Position numbers and translations under genes: made by a program | Notes under the pieces: generated by a model | Told to the model about the DNA's origin: nothing | The model's input: the letters and a program-made list of their open reading frames with translations, nothing else | The model's database searches: none | In this document: positions 56,378-64,000 of the stretch, piece by piece | Position numbering within the stretch: the first letter of the stretch is position 1 | Layout of the letters: every line of letters begins with the position of its first letter | Assembly: GCA_020635275.1 (NCBI GenBank) | Contig: JACKAA010000003.1 | Location: 124,001 to 188,000, forward strand | DNA from: Ignavibacteriales bacterium | Lineage (GTDB): Bacteria > Bacteroidota > Ignavibacteria > Ignavibacteriales > Melioribacteraceae | Length of the DNA: 64,000 nucleotides | Direction of reading: 5' to 3'

Positions 56378-57345
56378 GCAGCGGTTTTATGCGGAAGATT
56401 ATTTCTTTTTAATATTATTTCGGCATGCTCACTCATATTCACCAAATTAAAATTGCTTGTCATTTTTTCCATAACAATATCAAATAACTCTGTCTTATAA
56501 GAACTTGACAATTCCATTCCCGGAAAAAATTTAAGTTCAGGAATCAAGTCTCCACCAATCAAATCTAAAGGATGTAATAAAAAACTTGGTTCGGTATTTG
56601 TAATTTTGCAAAAAGTAATTGCAGTTTGTAAGTAAGTTTTCATTGCTGCAACACTTACATTTGCTAAATAATGAAGATAACTAAAATGAAAAGGAACTCG
56701 TAAAATTGGGATTGTACTTACTGGTATTTCAAGCAGCTTTTGTTCATTTTCTAAATTCCAATAAAATGGCTTGATCCGGTTTAATCCATCACTAAAAGAG
56801 CCAAATAAACCTTTTCTTGTTTCTCTCTCTTCTTTTGTTAAATCTGATTGACGAAAATAATACGCTCTGGCTAAAGGCCCAATCCATGTTGGTAAAGTTG
56901 AAGCATCATAAATATATTTTTTTTCTAATAAAATTTTAAACAAAGATTTACTTCTGCTGAAACCCGGACCGCGAAATCCATTTGGCAACAAACCTGTACT
57001 TTTTTCTATAGCTGCTTCAGTGTCATTTAATTCTTTATAAATTTCATCATTTGAATATAAATGAAACCAAGCCTCATGGTTATAAGAATGATTGCCAACT
57101 TCATGTCCAAATTTTGGAATTTCTTTAAGTACTTCTCTATTTTTTATATCATCTGCATCTCTTCCAACAATAAAGAATGTTATTTTCAGATTATATTTCT
57201 CCAGCATCTTTAAACCATGCGGCAGAAATTTATCAAAATATGATGGATAATTATCCCAACCTTCATCTCCATGTACTTTCATATAGGCCCATTGGTTATC
57301 AAGGTCAAGAGAAATACTTGCATTCATTTTTGATTTAGAATTCAT
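56374..57345 (-). CDS. Polysaccharide deacetylase-like protein
   Basis: This 323-residue protein has a NodB-like fold. The usual TFDDG is replaced by SLDLDNQWAY (Asp14, Asp16), and the histidine pair is HEVGNHSYNH (His86, His90). Later motifs include NGFRGPGFSRSKSLF and PSFLLHPLDLIGGD. Similar 'sugar deacetylase' proteins with DLDNQW-type starts occur beside O-antigen or GlcNAc-PI genes. No signal peptide. Its stop overlaps that of the exonuclease-UvrC fusion tail to tail. Confidence 0.82.
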   Translation of the reverse strand: MNSKSKMNASISLDLDNQWAYMKVHGDEGWDNYPSYFDKFLPHGLKMLEKYNLKITFFIVGRDADDIKNREVLKEIPKFGHEVGNHSYNHEAWFHLYSNDEIYKELNDTEAAIEKSTGLLPNGFRGPGFSRSKSLFKILLEKKYIYDASTLPTWIGPLARAYYFRQSDLTKEERETRKGLFGSFSDGLNRIKPFYWNLENEQKLLEIPVSTIPILRVPFHFSYLHYLANVSVAAMKTYLQTAITFCKITNTEPSFLLHPLDLIGGDLIPELKFFPGMELSSSYKTELFDIVMEKMTSNFNLVNMSEHAEIILKRNNLPHKTAA

Positions 57346-57437
57346 AGTTTAAAATTTATTTAGAATAATAATTATTATCGAAAATATAATGAAGTATTAC
57401 AATTTGCAAGATTAGTTTTGCGAAATGTTTAACAAAC

Positions 57438-57464
57438 TCCGGGCAAGATTGAAACTTGCCCGGA
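57438..57464 (-). terminator. Hairpin terminator after htpG
   Basis: TCCGGGCAAG and CTTGCCCGGA form a perfect 10-bp stem with a 7-base loop, 13 bases past the htpG stop. On the minus strand GTTTGTT follows, so it should end htpG transcription. Confidence 0.75.
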
Positions 57465-57476
57465 ATTTTTAATCAA

Positions 57477-59408
57477 TTATTCTTTTTCTAAATTATCTAA
57501 TTTTTTAACTGATGTATACCATTCACTTGAGTTTTCCAGAAGCGAATTAACTCTATTTACCAATTTATGAGGGTCAGATAAAAATCCTTCAAGAAGTATT
57601 GAAGATTCATATAATTGTTCAACTACAGTTGTAATATATTCATCCTTATCATTGGCTTTAAATACTTTCAGCAAATTACGTATAAGTTTATGGTTTTTAT
57701 TTACTTCCATAATTTTGGGTGGAATATTTACGGTTCCGCCTTGGATATTCATAATTTTCTGCATAGTTGAAGAAATTCCATCAGCCGGATTAACCAATAC
57801 AATTGGACTTCCTTTCAATCTATCTGATTCCTTAACTTCTTTAACTTTGTCACCAAGAATATCTTGCATTCTTTTCATCAAGCTTGAAAAATGTTTTTTA
57901 TCAGATTTGGAAAGTTCTTCTACTGAGTCTTTATTTTCCTCATCCACATTTTCTATTTTATTAAGTTTTTTTGTATCGGCTTGCTCAACTGATTTTATTT
58001 CAAAATCTTTATATTTTCTCAAAGCTTCCATTACAAATTCATCCATCGGATCATAAAGAAACAAAATTTCAATTCCTTTGCTTTTGAATATTTCTATATG
58101 CGGATCGAGCTGCACGGCTTCCCTACTGCTTCCAACGGCATAATAAATTTCTTTCTGCTCACTTTTCATTCTTTCAATATACTTATCAAGTGAGAACAAT
58201 TCGTTGGCATCTTTTGAAATAGATGTATTAAACCTTAATAGCTTACTAAACTTTTCTTGATTTGGGTAATCCATATAACCCATTTTAAATGTTTTACCAT
58301 GTTCTTTCCAAAACTCAGAATATTTTTCTTCTTCTTTATCCGCCATAGTTGATAAATGTGAAAGTATTTGAGTAGTTACGCTATTAGCAATTTTTGAGAA
58401 GATAACATTTTCTTGTAAAGTTTCTCTTGATATATTTAGAGGCAGATCTTCGGAATCAACAACACCTTTAACAAAGCTTAAATATTCTGGTAATAAATCT
58501 TTATTTTGATGCTGGATAAGGACGCGGCGGACATATAAATCCAAACCATATTCATCGCGGTGATATCCGAACATATCCATATTTTTTTTAGGAATAAAAA
58601 GTAAGCTTGTAAATTGTATAGGCGCATCAACACTTCTGTGTAGTGTGGTTAGCGGTTCATCGTTATCATAAGTTAAGAATTTGTAAAACTCCGTATATTT
58701 TTCTGGTTTAATACTAGATTTTGGTTCTCTCCAAAGTGCTTGCACTGTATTTACAACTTCATTTTCAACTTTTATAGGAAAGCTGATAAAACTTGAATGT
58801 TTTTTTACTATTGAATCTAGTCGATATTTTTCAAGAAATTCATCCATCTCATCTTTTAGGTGAACTTCAATTAAAGTTCCTCTTTTCTTTGGTTCATCAA
58901 GTTCAGCAATTGTATAACTTCCTAAACCATCAGAAATCCATTTAATTGCAGGCTGATCTTTTTTGAAAGATTTAGTTTTAATTACAACTTCTTTTGCAAC
59001 CATAAAAACAGAATAAAAACCAATACCAAATCTTCCTATAATATTGCTGGCATCTTCTTTACTTTCAGCCATAACTTTAAGAAAATCTGAGGTTCCGGAT
59101 TTTGCAATTGTTCCGATATTATTCACCAAATCATCTTTTGACATTCCAATACCAGAATCAGATACATATACAATCTTTTTATCCTTATCAAAAGTAATGT
59201 TTATTTCTAACGGCAAATCATTATCTTGAATCTCAGTTCCTTTATTTGATTCAAATCTGAGCTTATCCATTGCATCAGAAGCATTTGAAATTAATTCACG
59301 TAAGAATATTTCTTTATGTGTATAAAGCGAGTGAACGAGTATATCTAGGAGTTGTTTTACCTCCGCTTTAAACTCAAGTTTTGTCTCTTCAACCTTAGTT
59401 TCAGACAT
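57477..59408 (-). CDS. htpG: Molecular chaperone HtpG (Hsp90)
   Basis: This 643-residue chaperone has the GHKL ATP site: EIFLRELISNASDAMDKLRF, VSDSGIGMSKDDLV, GRFGIGFYSVFMVA. The middle domain has LYVRRVLIQH and GVVDSEDLPLNISRE, and the dimerisation domain ends the protein. All three domains are intact. A GGAGGA ribosome site lies just before the ATG, suggesting strong expression. It is monocistronic, with a strong terminator. No heat-shock promoter element could be assigned in the 137 bases before it. Confidence 0.97.
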   Translation of the reverse strand: MSETKVEETKLEFKAEVKQLLDILVHSLYTHKEIFLRELISNASDAMDKLRFESNKGTEIQDNDLPLEINITFDKDKKIVYVSDSGIGMSKDDLVNNIGTIAKSGTSDFLKVMAESKEDASNIIGRFGIGFYSVFMVAKEVVIKTKSFKKDQPAIKWISDGLGSYTIAELDEPKKRGTLIEVHLKDEMDEFLEKYRLDSIVKKHSSFISFPIKVENEVVNTVQALWREPKSSIKPEKYTEFYKFLTYDNDEPLTTLHRSVDAPIQFTSLLFIPKKNMDMFGYHRDEYGLDLYVRRVLIQHQNKDLLPEYLSFVKGVVDSEDLPLNISRETLQENVIFSKIANSVTTQILSHLSTMADKEEEKYSEFWKEHGKTFKMGYMDYPNQEKFSKLLRFNTSISKDANELFSLDKYIERMKSEQKEIYYAVGSSREAVQLDPHIEIFKSKGIEILFLYDPMDEFVMEALRKYKDFEIKSVEQADTKKLNKIENVDEENKDSVEELSKSDKKHFSSLMKRMQDILGDKVKEVKESDRLKGSPIVLVNPADGISSTMQKIMNIQGGTVNIPPKIMEVNKNHKLIRNLLKVFKANDKDEYITTVVEQLYESSILLEGFLSDPHKLVNRVNSLLENSSEWYTSVKKLDNLEKE

Positions 59409-59516
59409 AGTTCCTCCAATTATTATTAATTATTATTTTAAGATTTATATTCTAATATGATGCAGATAATTTAAAAAGGTTAATTTTAAGCGGTAAATTT
59501 AACACTTTAGTAAGAA

Positions 59517-59547
59517 AAAAGTTCCCTTAAGTTTAAAGGAAACTTTT
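59517..59547 (-). terminator. Hairpin terminator overlapping the ctpA stop
   Basis: The minus strand reads AAAAGTTTCCTT, a short loop, AAGGGAACTTTT, with one G-U pair and further Ts. It starts in the stop codon of the S41 protease gene and ends the tmk-ctpA transcript. Confidence 0.75.
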
Positions 59548-61195
59548 AATTTTTAGAATTCAATAAATCGTTATAAACTTTTGTATCAGCTAAAATAGTT
59601 AATGCAGTTTCAAACTGTTCGTCATATTTTAGCGATTCAATTATTCTTCCTTTTCTTCCATCAATTCTTGCAGAAATCTCTTTATTAATTTCGGCAATTA
59701 TATCAGATTTATATTTACTTAATTCAGCCTCTTTTATAGTTAAAAACTTACTATTAAGTTTTTCAATATCTTCTAATAAATTTGAATTATATCCTTCTTT
59801 CTTTACTGTTTCTTCTAATTCATGAATGAGTAATTCAGATTCTGTCTGATAAGTAAAATCTTGTGATTTTAAATAATCCATAAACAAATTAAATAAATCT
59901 TCATTTTGACTTGATTTTACTTTTTCTTCAGTTGAAGTATTATAGAAATTTGTAGCAAATTTAAAAAACATACCCTTTGCTAACAATGATCTAACTAAAT
60001 GAGATTCTGATGAATTTTTGATTACAGAGTCCGGAGCAATTCCGCCGCTTGCAAATACTTTTCTTTTATTATCAGTCAAATATACTTTTTCATCATTGGT
60101 TACATTATCACCAAATAATTCTTTATTCTGAGAGTAATCAATCTCTTGAATACATCTTCCACTTGGAGTGTAATATCTTGCAGTTGTCATTTTTAAGGAT
60201 GTGTTAAATGAAAGTGGAATAACTGTCTGCACCAAACCTTTGCCAAAAGATTTTTCGCCTAATATTACACCTCTATCATGATCTTGTAAAGCTCCAGCTA
60301 CAATTTCAGAAGCGGAGGCTGAACCTTCATCAACTAGAATTGCTAATTTTATTTTACCGGCAATTGGCTCTTCTTTTGCATTAAATTCTTGAATGTTTTT
60401 TATATCTCTGCCTTTTATTGAAACAATTAAACTTTCTTTTGCTAAAAATTTCTCACTCACATCAATTGCAGCATCCAATAATCCGCCAGGATTTCCTCTA
60501 AGATCTAACACAATAGATTTTATTTCTTTCTGAATTTTTAGTTCCTGTATCGCTTTTCTTATTTCATCTCCCGCGCTTCTAGAAAAACTGCTAAGCTTTA
60601 AATACACATTATTACTTTCTTCGGGAATGAAACCAAAATACGTTAAATTTTTAATTTCAATTTCTTCACTCACTAGATTAAAAACAATATTACTTTTTTG
60701 ACCTTCACGATCTATAGTTATTGAAATTTCTGTACCTGGTTCTCTTTTTAAATATTTTCCTAGATCATCATAATTTTCTTTTGAAACTTCAATTGAATCA
60801 ACTTTCTTTATTACGTCTCCAATCCTTATTCCTTGTCGTTGGGCTGAATAACCTTCAATCAAATCAACAATAGTAATCTTATCGTTATATAAGCCAACTG
60901 TAGCACCAATTCCGCCATATTTACCCATAGTTATGAGTTCAATATCTTTTTGATGATTTTCATCAATATAGACGGTATAAGGATCTAAATTAGAGAGCAT
61001 TCCCTTTATTCCTTCAAGCATAAAAGGCTGAGGTTTTACTTCATCAACATAATTTATAGCAACTTCTTTATAAACTCTACCGAAAATATCAATACCCTTT
61101 GACATCTGAAAATAAATATCTGAATCACTTTGCATAAATCCGCTAACTATAAAAAATAACAGGGTAAATGATATTGACTTAATAATTTTTTTCAT
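59546..61195 (-). CDS. ctpA: S41 carboxy-terminal processing peptidase CtpA
   Basis: This 549-residue protein has a signal peptide (about 1-22), then a PDZ domain (GGIGATVGLYNDKITIVDLI, about 94-165). The catalytic domain has LDLRGNPGGLLDAA and the Ser-Lys dyad in DEGSASASE (about 289-297, probably Ser294) and KSFGKGLVQ (Lys319). It cleaves periplasmic proteins from their C-termini. A charged C-terminal tail (about 430-549) is helical and longer than in the minimal enzyme. It follows tmk by three bases. Confidence 0.93.
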   Translation of the reverse strand: MKKIIKSISFTLLFFIVSGFMQSDSDIYFQMSKGIDIFGRVYKEVAINYVDEVKPQPFMLEGIKGMLSNLDPYTVYIDENHQKDIELITMGKYGGIGATVGLYNDKITIVDLIEGYSAQRQGIRIGDVIKKVDSIEVSKENYDDLGKYLKREPGTEISITIDREGQKSNIVFNLVSEEIEIKNLTYFGFIPEESNNVYLKLSSFSRSAGDEIRKAIQELKIQKEIKSIVLDLRGNPGGLLDAAIDVSEKFLAKESLIVSIKGRDIKNIQEFNAKEEPIAGKIKLAILVDEGSASASEIVAGALQDHDRGVILGEKSFGKGLVQTVIPLSFNTSLKMTTARYYTPSGRCIQEIDYSQNKELFGDNVTNDEKVYLTDNKRKVFASGGIAPDSVIKNSSESHLVRSLLAKGMFFKFATNFYNTSTEEKVKSSQNEDLFNLFMDYLKSQDFTYQTESELLIHELEETVKKEGYNSNLLEDIEKLNSKFLTIKEAELSKYKSDIIAEINKEISARIDGRKGRIIESLKYDEQFETALTILADTKVYNDLLNSKN

Positions 61196-61198
61196 GTT

Positions 61199-61819
61199 TT
61201 ATTTTTTTCCTTCGTACTTCTTAATTTCTTCAATAATATTTTTATGTATTTCTTCAATTGTACTTAAACCATTTATTTGTATAAATCGTTCCTCATTTTC
61301 TACAAGATATTTGTAACCATGTCTTACCTTTTCATAAAAATCATTTTTTGATACTTCTATTCTATCGAGTGCACTTACAGAAACTTTAGATTTTCTTTTC
61401 AATACTTCTTCAATTGGAATATCAATAAAGAATGTTAAATCCGGAACGGCATCACCAATAGCAAATTTTTGGAGCTGAATTACAAAATCAGTATTTATAC
61501 CTCTTCCAAAACCTTGGTATGCAATTGAGGAATCATGAAATCTATCAGAAATTACAATATTTCCTGAGTTTAAAAATGGAATGATTTTTTCCCTAACAAG
61601 TTGCGATCGGCTGGCTGAAAAAAGCAGGAGTTCTGTTTCATCAAACATTTCTGCATTTTTATTATCAAGTAAAACATCACGAATTTTTTCGGAAATTTTT
61701 ACTCCACCTGGCTCTCTAATTATTTTTACAGAAGCACCATTTTTTTCAAAATAATTCTTTAATAGTTCAACTTGGGTAGACTTACCGCAAAAATCCAATC
61801 CTTCAAAGGTAATAAACAT
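61199..61819 (-). CDS. tmk: Thymidylate kinase Tmk
   Basis: This 206-residue kinase converts dTMP to dTDP. The P-loop is GLDFCGKST (7-15), with Phe-Cys where most Tmk have Gly plus another small residue; the GxxxxGKS frame is kept. REPGG, the LID region and DRFHDSSIAYQG (substrate site) are present. It lies between the YbbR gene (one-base gap) and ctpA (three-base gap) in one transcript. Confidence 0.94.
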   Translation of the reverse strand: MFITFEGLDFCGKSTQVELLKNYFEKNGASVKIIREPGGVKISEKIRDVLLDNKNAEMFDETELLLFSASRSQLVREKIIPFLNSGNIVISDRFHDSSIAYQGFGRGINTDFVIQLQKFAIGDAVPDLTFFIDIPIEEVLKRKSKVSVSALDRIEVSKNDFYEKVRHGYKYLVENEERFIQINGLSTIEEIHKNIIEEIKKYEGKK

Positions 61820-61820
61820 A

Positions 61821-62732
61821 TTAGTATTTTTTTATTATGTATTCTAGTCGGTTAGGTTTTACATCAACCAGAGAAGTAAATTCTGGAATTTCAATTATTG
61901 GTTCGATTGCACCGCTGGTATCATTAATAGCTTGCTCAAATTTTACATAAACATTTAAGTCTTCATTTTTCATTTTACTTAATTGATTAATTCCACCTCT
62001 AACAACAACATTAATTTTAAGAGGTGATAAAATCAATTCATATCTTGATGGAATTCTTTTAGTATCAACAACCAAATTTTCAAAAGTTTTATCAACTATT
62101 TTCTGAACTTCAAAACTAATTGAACAATCATTTACATCAGTCGATATAAATCTTGGAATTTCAACTCCCAAATTAATTGAAGTCTTTTCTTCCAAATTAG
62201 ACAATGCTTTATTTTTAGTATTTATAATATTAATGTCATCTATAATACTTTTGGGTCCAACAATTTCAATAGAATCTGGTTCAATAATTATTGGGGAAAC
62301 CAATCCATATCCTGGTTTATATGATAAAGCTAATACTGGAACAATTTCAACTTTTTTTGATTTGGTCTGCTCAACAGTTATTTGAATTTTTTCTGGACTT
62401 ATTTCTACCAATTGCAGAGTGGAGGCCAACCAAGAATTTGCATGCAAAACATTTCTAGCGGAAATATCTTTTTGCCCAAGCTCTAAAGGGCTTGGTATAA
62501 AGAATTTTGGATCTCTGCCCAAAGTATGTTGAGCAAGCTGCCAGCCTTGCCCTTTAAGACTTATTGCAACTTCATTTGCAGAAACTGAACTAACTGAATA
62601 ATTTTCCGGAACATCAATAACTTGGATTGGTAAATTTAACGAAATTGAAAAATCCCCGGAGAAAGAAACAAATATCCAAAGTAATACTGAAAAAAGTACT
62701 ATTAAACTTATTGTTATAATTTTTCTTTCCAT
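61821..62732 (-). CDS. YbbR-domain membrane protein
   Basis: About 303 residues. An N-terminal membrane helix (IITISLIVLFSVLLWIFVSF) precedes YbbR-like repeats: LPIQVIDVPENYSVSSVSAN, EVAISLKGQG and PDSIEIVGPKSIIDDINIIN. YbbR (CdaR) proteins regulate diadenylate cyclase in Firmicutes; the role in this group is unclear. A GTG at 62756 opens a longer frame, but it lies inside the terminator of the BMC gene, so the ATG at 62732 was chosen. It precedes tmk by one base. Confidence 0.85.
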   Translation of the reverse strand: MERKIITISLIVLFSVLLWIFVSFSGDFSISLNLPIQVIDVPENYSVSSVSANEVAISLKGQGWQLAQHTLGRDPKFFIPSPLELGQKDISARNVLHANSWLASTLQLVEISPEKIQITVEQTKSKKVEIVPVLALSYKPGYGLVSPIIIEPDSIEIVGPKSIIDDINIINTKNKALSNLEEKTSINLGVEIPRFISTDVNDCSISFEVQKIVDKTFENLVVDTKRIPSRYELILSPLKINVVVRGGINQLSKMKNEDLNVYVKFEQAINDTSGAIEPIIEIPEFTSLVDVKPNRLEYIIKKY

Positions 62733-62743
62733 ATTACAAATAT

Positions 62744-62770
62744 AAAAAAACTCCACAATATGCGGAGTTT
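62744..62770 (-). terminator. Hairpin terminator after the long BMC gene
   Basis: AAACTCC...GGAGTTT form a stem of about 10 bp with one mismatch and a short loop, and TTTTTTT follows on the minus strand. It lies 33 bases past the BMC stop, so the shell genes are transcribed separately from ybbR-tmk-ctpA, or read-through is reduced. Confidence 0.75.
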
Positions 62771-62802
62771 ACAAATTTTAATAAAATCTTTTCCAAATAT
62801 CT

Positions 62803-63432
62803 TTAATGAAGATTTTTGAAATAATCCAAAAGTTTTGCTCTATTTGCTTTTGAAATTTCTCGACCTTTAATGGGGAAATTATCAAATCCTCTTGCAATTC
62901 TTCTTAATGCATGAACATTGAGTACAACTAATTGTTCCATAGGAGGTATTTTTTTAGAAGAAATATTTATTTGATTTTGATTTGATTCAGAAATTTCAGT
63001 CTTTTTAACAACTGGTTTTGGTTTTATAGGACTAACTTTTTTTTCTTGTTTTTCAGAACTTTGAATCTCTACTTTTTTACTTAATTGTAAATCCTTTTTT
63101 ATATCGCTTTTTATTACTGATGGCTTTTCAATTTTAGATGTTTCAGTAACTTCTGTTTTCTCAATATCAAAAAGTATTAAATCAATTTGATCATCAGGTC
63201 TGGGAATAACATGAACAGAAACTAATTCACCAACTCTTTGCGCAGCTGCGGCACCTGCATCAACAGAAGCTTTTACTGCTGCAGTTTCACCCATTACTTT
63301 AATCGCTATTAATGCACCAGTAACTTTTTCTTTACTAATTATCTTAACATCTGCCGCTTTTACCATTGCATCAGCGGCTTCAATTGCAGCTACTAATCCT
63401 TTAGTTTCAATAAGTCCTAAAGCTAATTCCAT
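62803..63432 (-). CDS. Bacterial microcompartment shell protein, BMC domain with C-terminal extension
   Basis: This 209-residue protein begins with a BMC-H domain (1-88; ALGLIETKGLVAAIEAADAM, AAAAQRVGELVSVHVIPRP). The pore loop reads KEKVTGAL instead of the usual KIGSGL. Residues about 90-165 are a Lys/Ser/Glu-rich, probably disordered linker. Residues 166-209 (ALRRIARGFDNFPIKGREIS) form a small helical domain, loosely like tails of PduK-type shell proteins. It follows the canonical BMC-H gene by 8 bases and precedes a terminator. It may anchor shell to cargo, or bind another partner. Confidence 0.92.
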   Translation of the reverse strand: MELALGLIETKGLVAAIEAADAMVKAADVKIISKEKVTGALIAIKVMGETAAVKASVDAGAAAAQRVGELVSVHVIPRPDDQIDLILFDIEKTEVTETSKIEKPSVIKSDIKKDLQLSKKVEIQSSEKQEKKVSPIKPKPVVKKTEISESNQNQINISSKKIPPMEQLVVLNVHALRRIARGFDNFPIKGREISKANRAKLLDYFKNLH

Positions 63433-63440
63433 AATATAAT

Positions 63441-63719
63441 TTATTTTCGTTTTGGTAAAATAAGTTCAACATCAGAATGTGGTCTAGGAATAACATGAAC
63501 AGAAACCAATTCACCAACTCTTTGTGCAGCTGCAGCTCCCGCATCAGTAGCAGCTTTTACTGCTCCAACATCGCCTCTTACCATAACTGTAACATAACCG
63601 CCACCAATAATTTCTTTTCCCAACAATTCAACTTTTGCAGCTTTAACCATGGCATCTGCCGCTTCAATAGAACCTATAAGTCCTTTAGTTTCAATCATGC
63701 CAAGTGCATCTAGTGTCAT
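63441..63719 (-). CDS. Bacterial microcompartment hexameric shell protein (BMC-H, PduA-like)
   Basis: This 92-residue protein is nearly a whole PduA-type shell hexamer subunit: ALGMIETKGLIGSIEAADAM, VTVMVRGDVGAVKAATDAGA and SVHVIPRPHSDVELILPK. The pore loop is IIGGGY (37-42), where PduA has KIGSGL, so the pore serine is Gly. A TTG frame opening exists at 63734, but a GGGAG site precedes the ATG at 63719 at good distance and the shorter form has the canonical length. It sits 84 bases past the ruvX stop. Confidence 0.96.
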   Translation of the reverse strand: MTLDALGMIETKGLIGSIEAADAMVKAAKVELLGKEIIGGGYVTVMVRGDVGAVKAATDAGAAAAQRVGELVSVHVIPRPHSDVELILPKRK

Positions 63720-63727
63720 AAAATGTG

Positions 63728-63732
63728 CTCCC
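63728..63732 (-). promoter_or_regulatory. Ribosome binding site fixing the BMC-H start
   Basis: The minus strand reads TTGGGAGCACATTTTATG. GGGAG lies eight bases before the ATG at 63719 and overlaps the alternative TTG, which it therefore disfavours. Confidence 0.6.
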
Positions 63733-63803
63733 AAATTGGTTAATATTTAGTTGAAAAATAGCTTATAAAAACAATAATGTCAATCTGAAATAATTAAAAT
63801 TAG

Positions 63804-64000
63804 TTAATGATTTCTAAGATAATCTTCTAAAATTACAGCTGCAGCATTCATATCAATTAAAGCTTTGTTTCTTCTTTTTTTCTTTGAAGCAACACCTTCA
63901 ACAATATGCTCCCACGCAATTTTTGATGAATATCTTTCATCAACTAATTCAACTTTTTTCTTAAATTTCTTCTCAAAATCATCGGCAAATTTTTCAACCA
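63804..64000 (-). CDS. ruvX: Holliday junction resolvase-like protein RuvX/YqgF (5' end cut by window edge)
   Basis: Only the last 65 codons are in the window. They read FEKKFKKKVELVDERYSSKI, SKKKRRNKALIDMNAAAVIL and EDYLRNH, the C-terminal signature of the YqgF/RuvX RNase H-like family (DER motif and IDxxAAxxILxxYL). The protein processes pre-16S rRNA and is often called a Holliday junction resolvase. The stop (63804-63806) is 84 bases from the BMC-H start on the same strand. Confidence 0.9.
   Translation of the reverse strand, partial: VEKFADDFEKKFKKKVELVDERYSSKIAWEHIVEGVASKKKRRNKALIDMNAAAVILEDYLRNH

Noticed and set aside
62733..62756. GTG start of the YbbR gene at 62756
   Set aside because: It falls within the terminator stem of the BMC gene; the ATG at 62732 directly precedes the membrane helix.

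Overview
The window is AT-rich, densely coded chromosomal DNA from a Gram-negative bacterium. Outer-membrane beta-barrels, lipoproteins, LpxH, a BshC-type bacillithiol enzyme, PorV/PorQ-like proteins and a cargo protein with a PNPFTP/FlgD-like C-terminal (type IX secretion-like) domain point to the Bacteroidota/Chlorobiota group. The mix of these with squalene (hpnCDE) genes, a mitochondrial-type citrate synthase and microcompartment shell genes fits an Ignavibacteria-like heterotroph best. That placement is an inference from gene content, not a database result. No insertion sequence, prophage, CRISPR array or rRNA was seen. Two RNA genes are present: tRNA-Leu(CAG) and the small SRP RNA.

Layout: 0-7 kb (minus strand) holds purN-purH-mreB-mreC, with mreC cut by the left edge, then a TPR protein and pyrG. 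7-13.5 kb holds a giant acyl-CoA-synthetase/GNAT fusion and citrate synthase. 13.6-21.5 kb holds hpnC-hpnD-hpnE, tRNA-Leu, a class A penicillin-binding protein, lpxH and an M1 peptidase. 21.6-28 kb holds glgC and uvrC (plus strand), an NhaC-type antiporter (minus) and an outer-membrane protein (plus). 28-35 kb holds SRP RNA, a glycosyltransferase, a FemAB-like protein and a tight operon of lipoprotein, secreted BNR/CTD protein and two PorV-like proteins. 35-40.6 kb holds an M50 protease and a glycolipid-like operon (flippase-like protein, NodB deacetylase, GT2, radical SAM, outer-membrane protein). 40.7-45.2 kb is a plus-strand run with bshC, a hydrolase and two exported proteins.

45-54 kb (minus) is a long, often overlapping series: 89-aa protein, YmdB-like phosphoesterase, a solitary DNA methyltransferase, folD, an extended deoC, a HicB-like protein, trmH, aroA, ettA and an exported nuclease-like protein. 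54.3-64 kb holds a small membrane protein, an exonuclease-UvrC fusion, a deacetylase, htpG, ctpA, tmk, a YbbR protein, two bacterial microcompartment (BMC) shell genes and the 3' end of ruvX, cut by the right edge.

The most notable system is the microcompartment signal. Two BMC-domain shell genes (a canonical PduA-like hexamer protein and a long form with a basic linker and helical tail) sit inside a housekeeping cluster. About 12 kb away, deoC encodes a deoxyribose-phosphate aldolase with an extra N-terminal region of about 65 residues. That region starts with an amphipathic helix resembling a BMC encapsulation peptide. Together they suggest a dispersed sugar-phosphate-using microcompartment; the vertex (BMC-P) protein and partner enzymes are not in this window.

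Start codons need care here. purH, the TPR gene, hpnD, lpxH and the M50 protease appear to start with TTG. For several other genes a TTG or GTG upstream start is possible, but a downstream ATG is better supported and was chosen.
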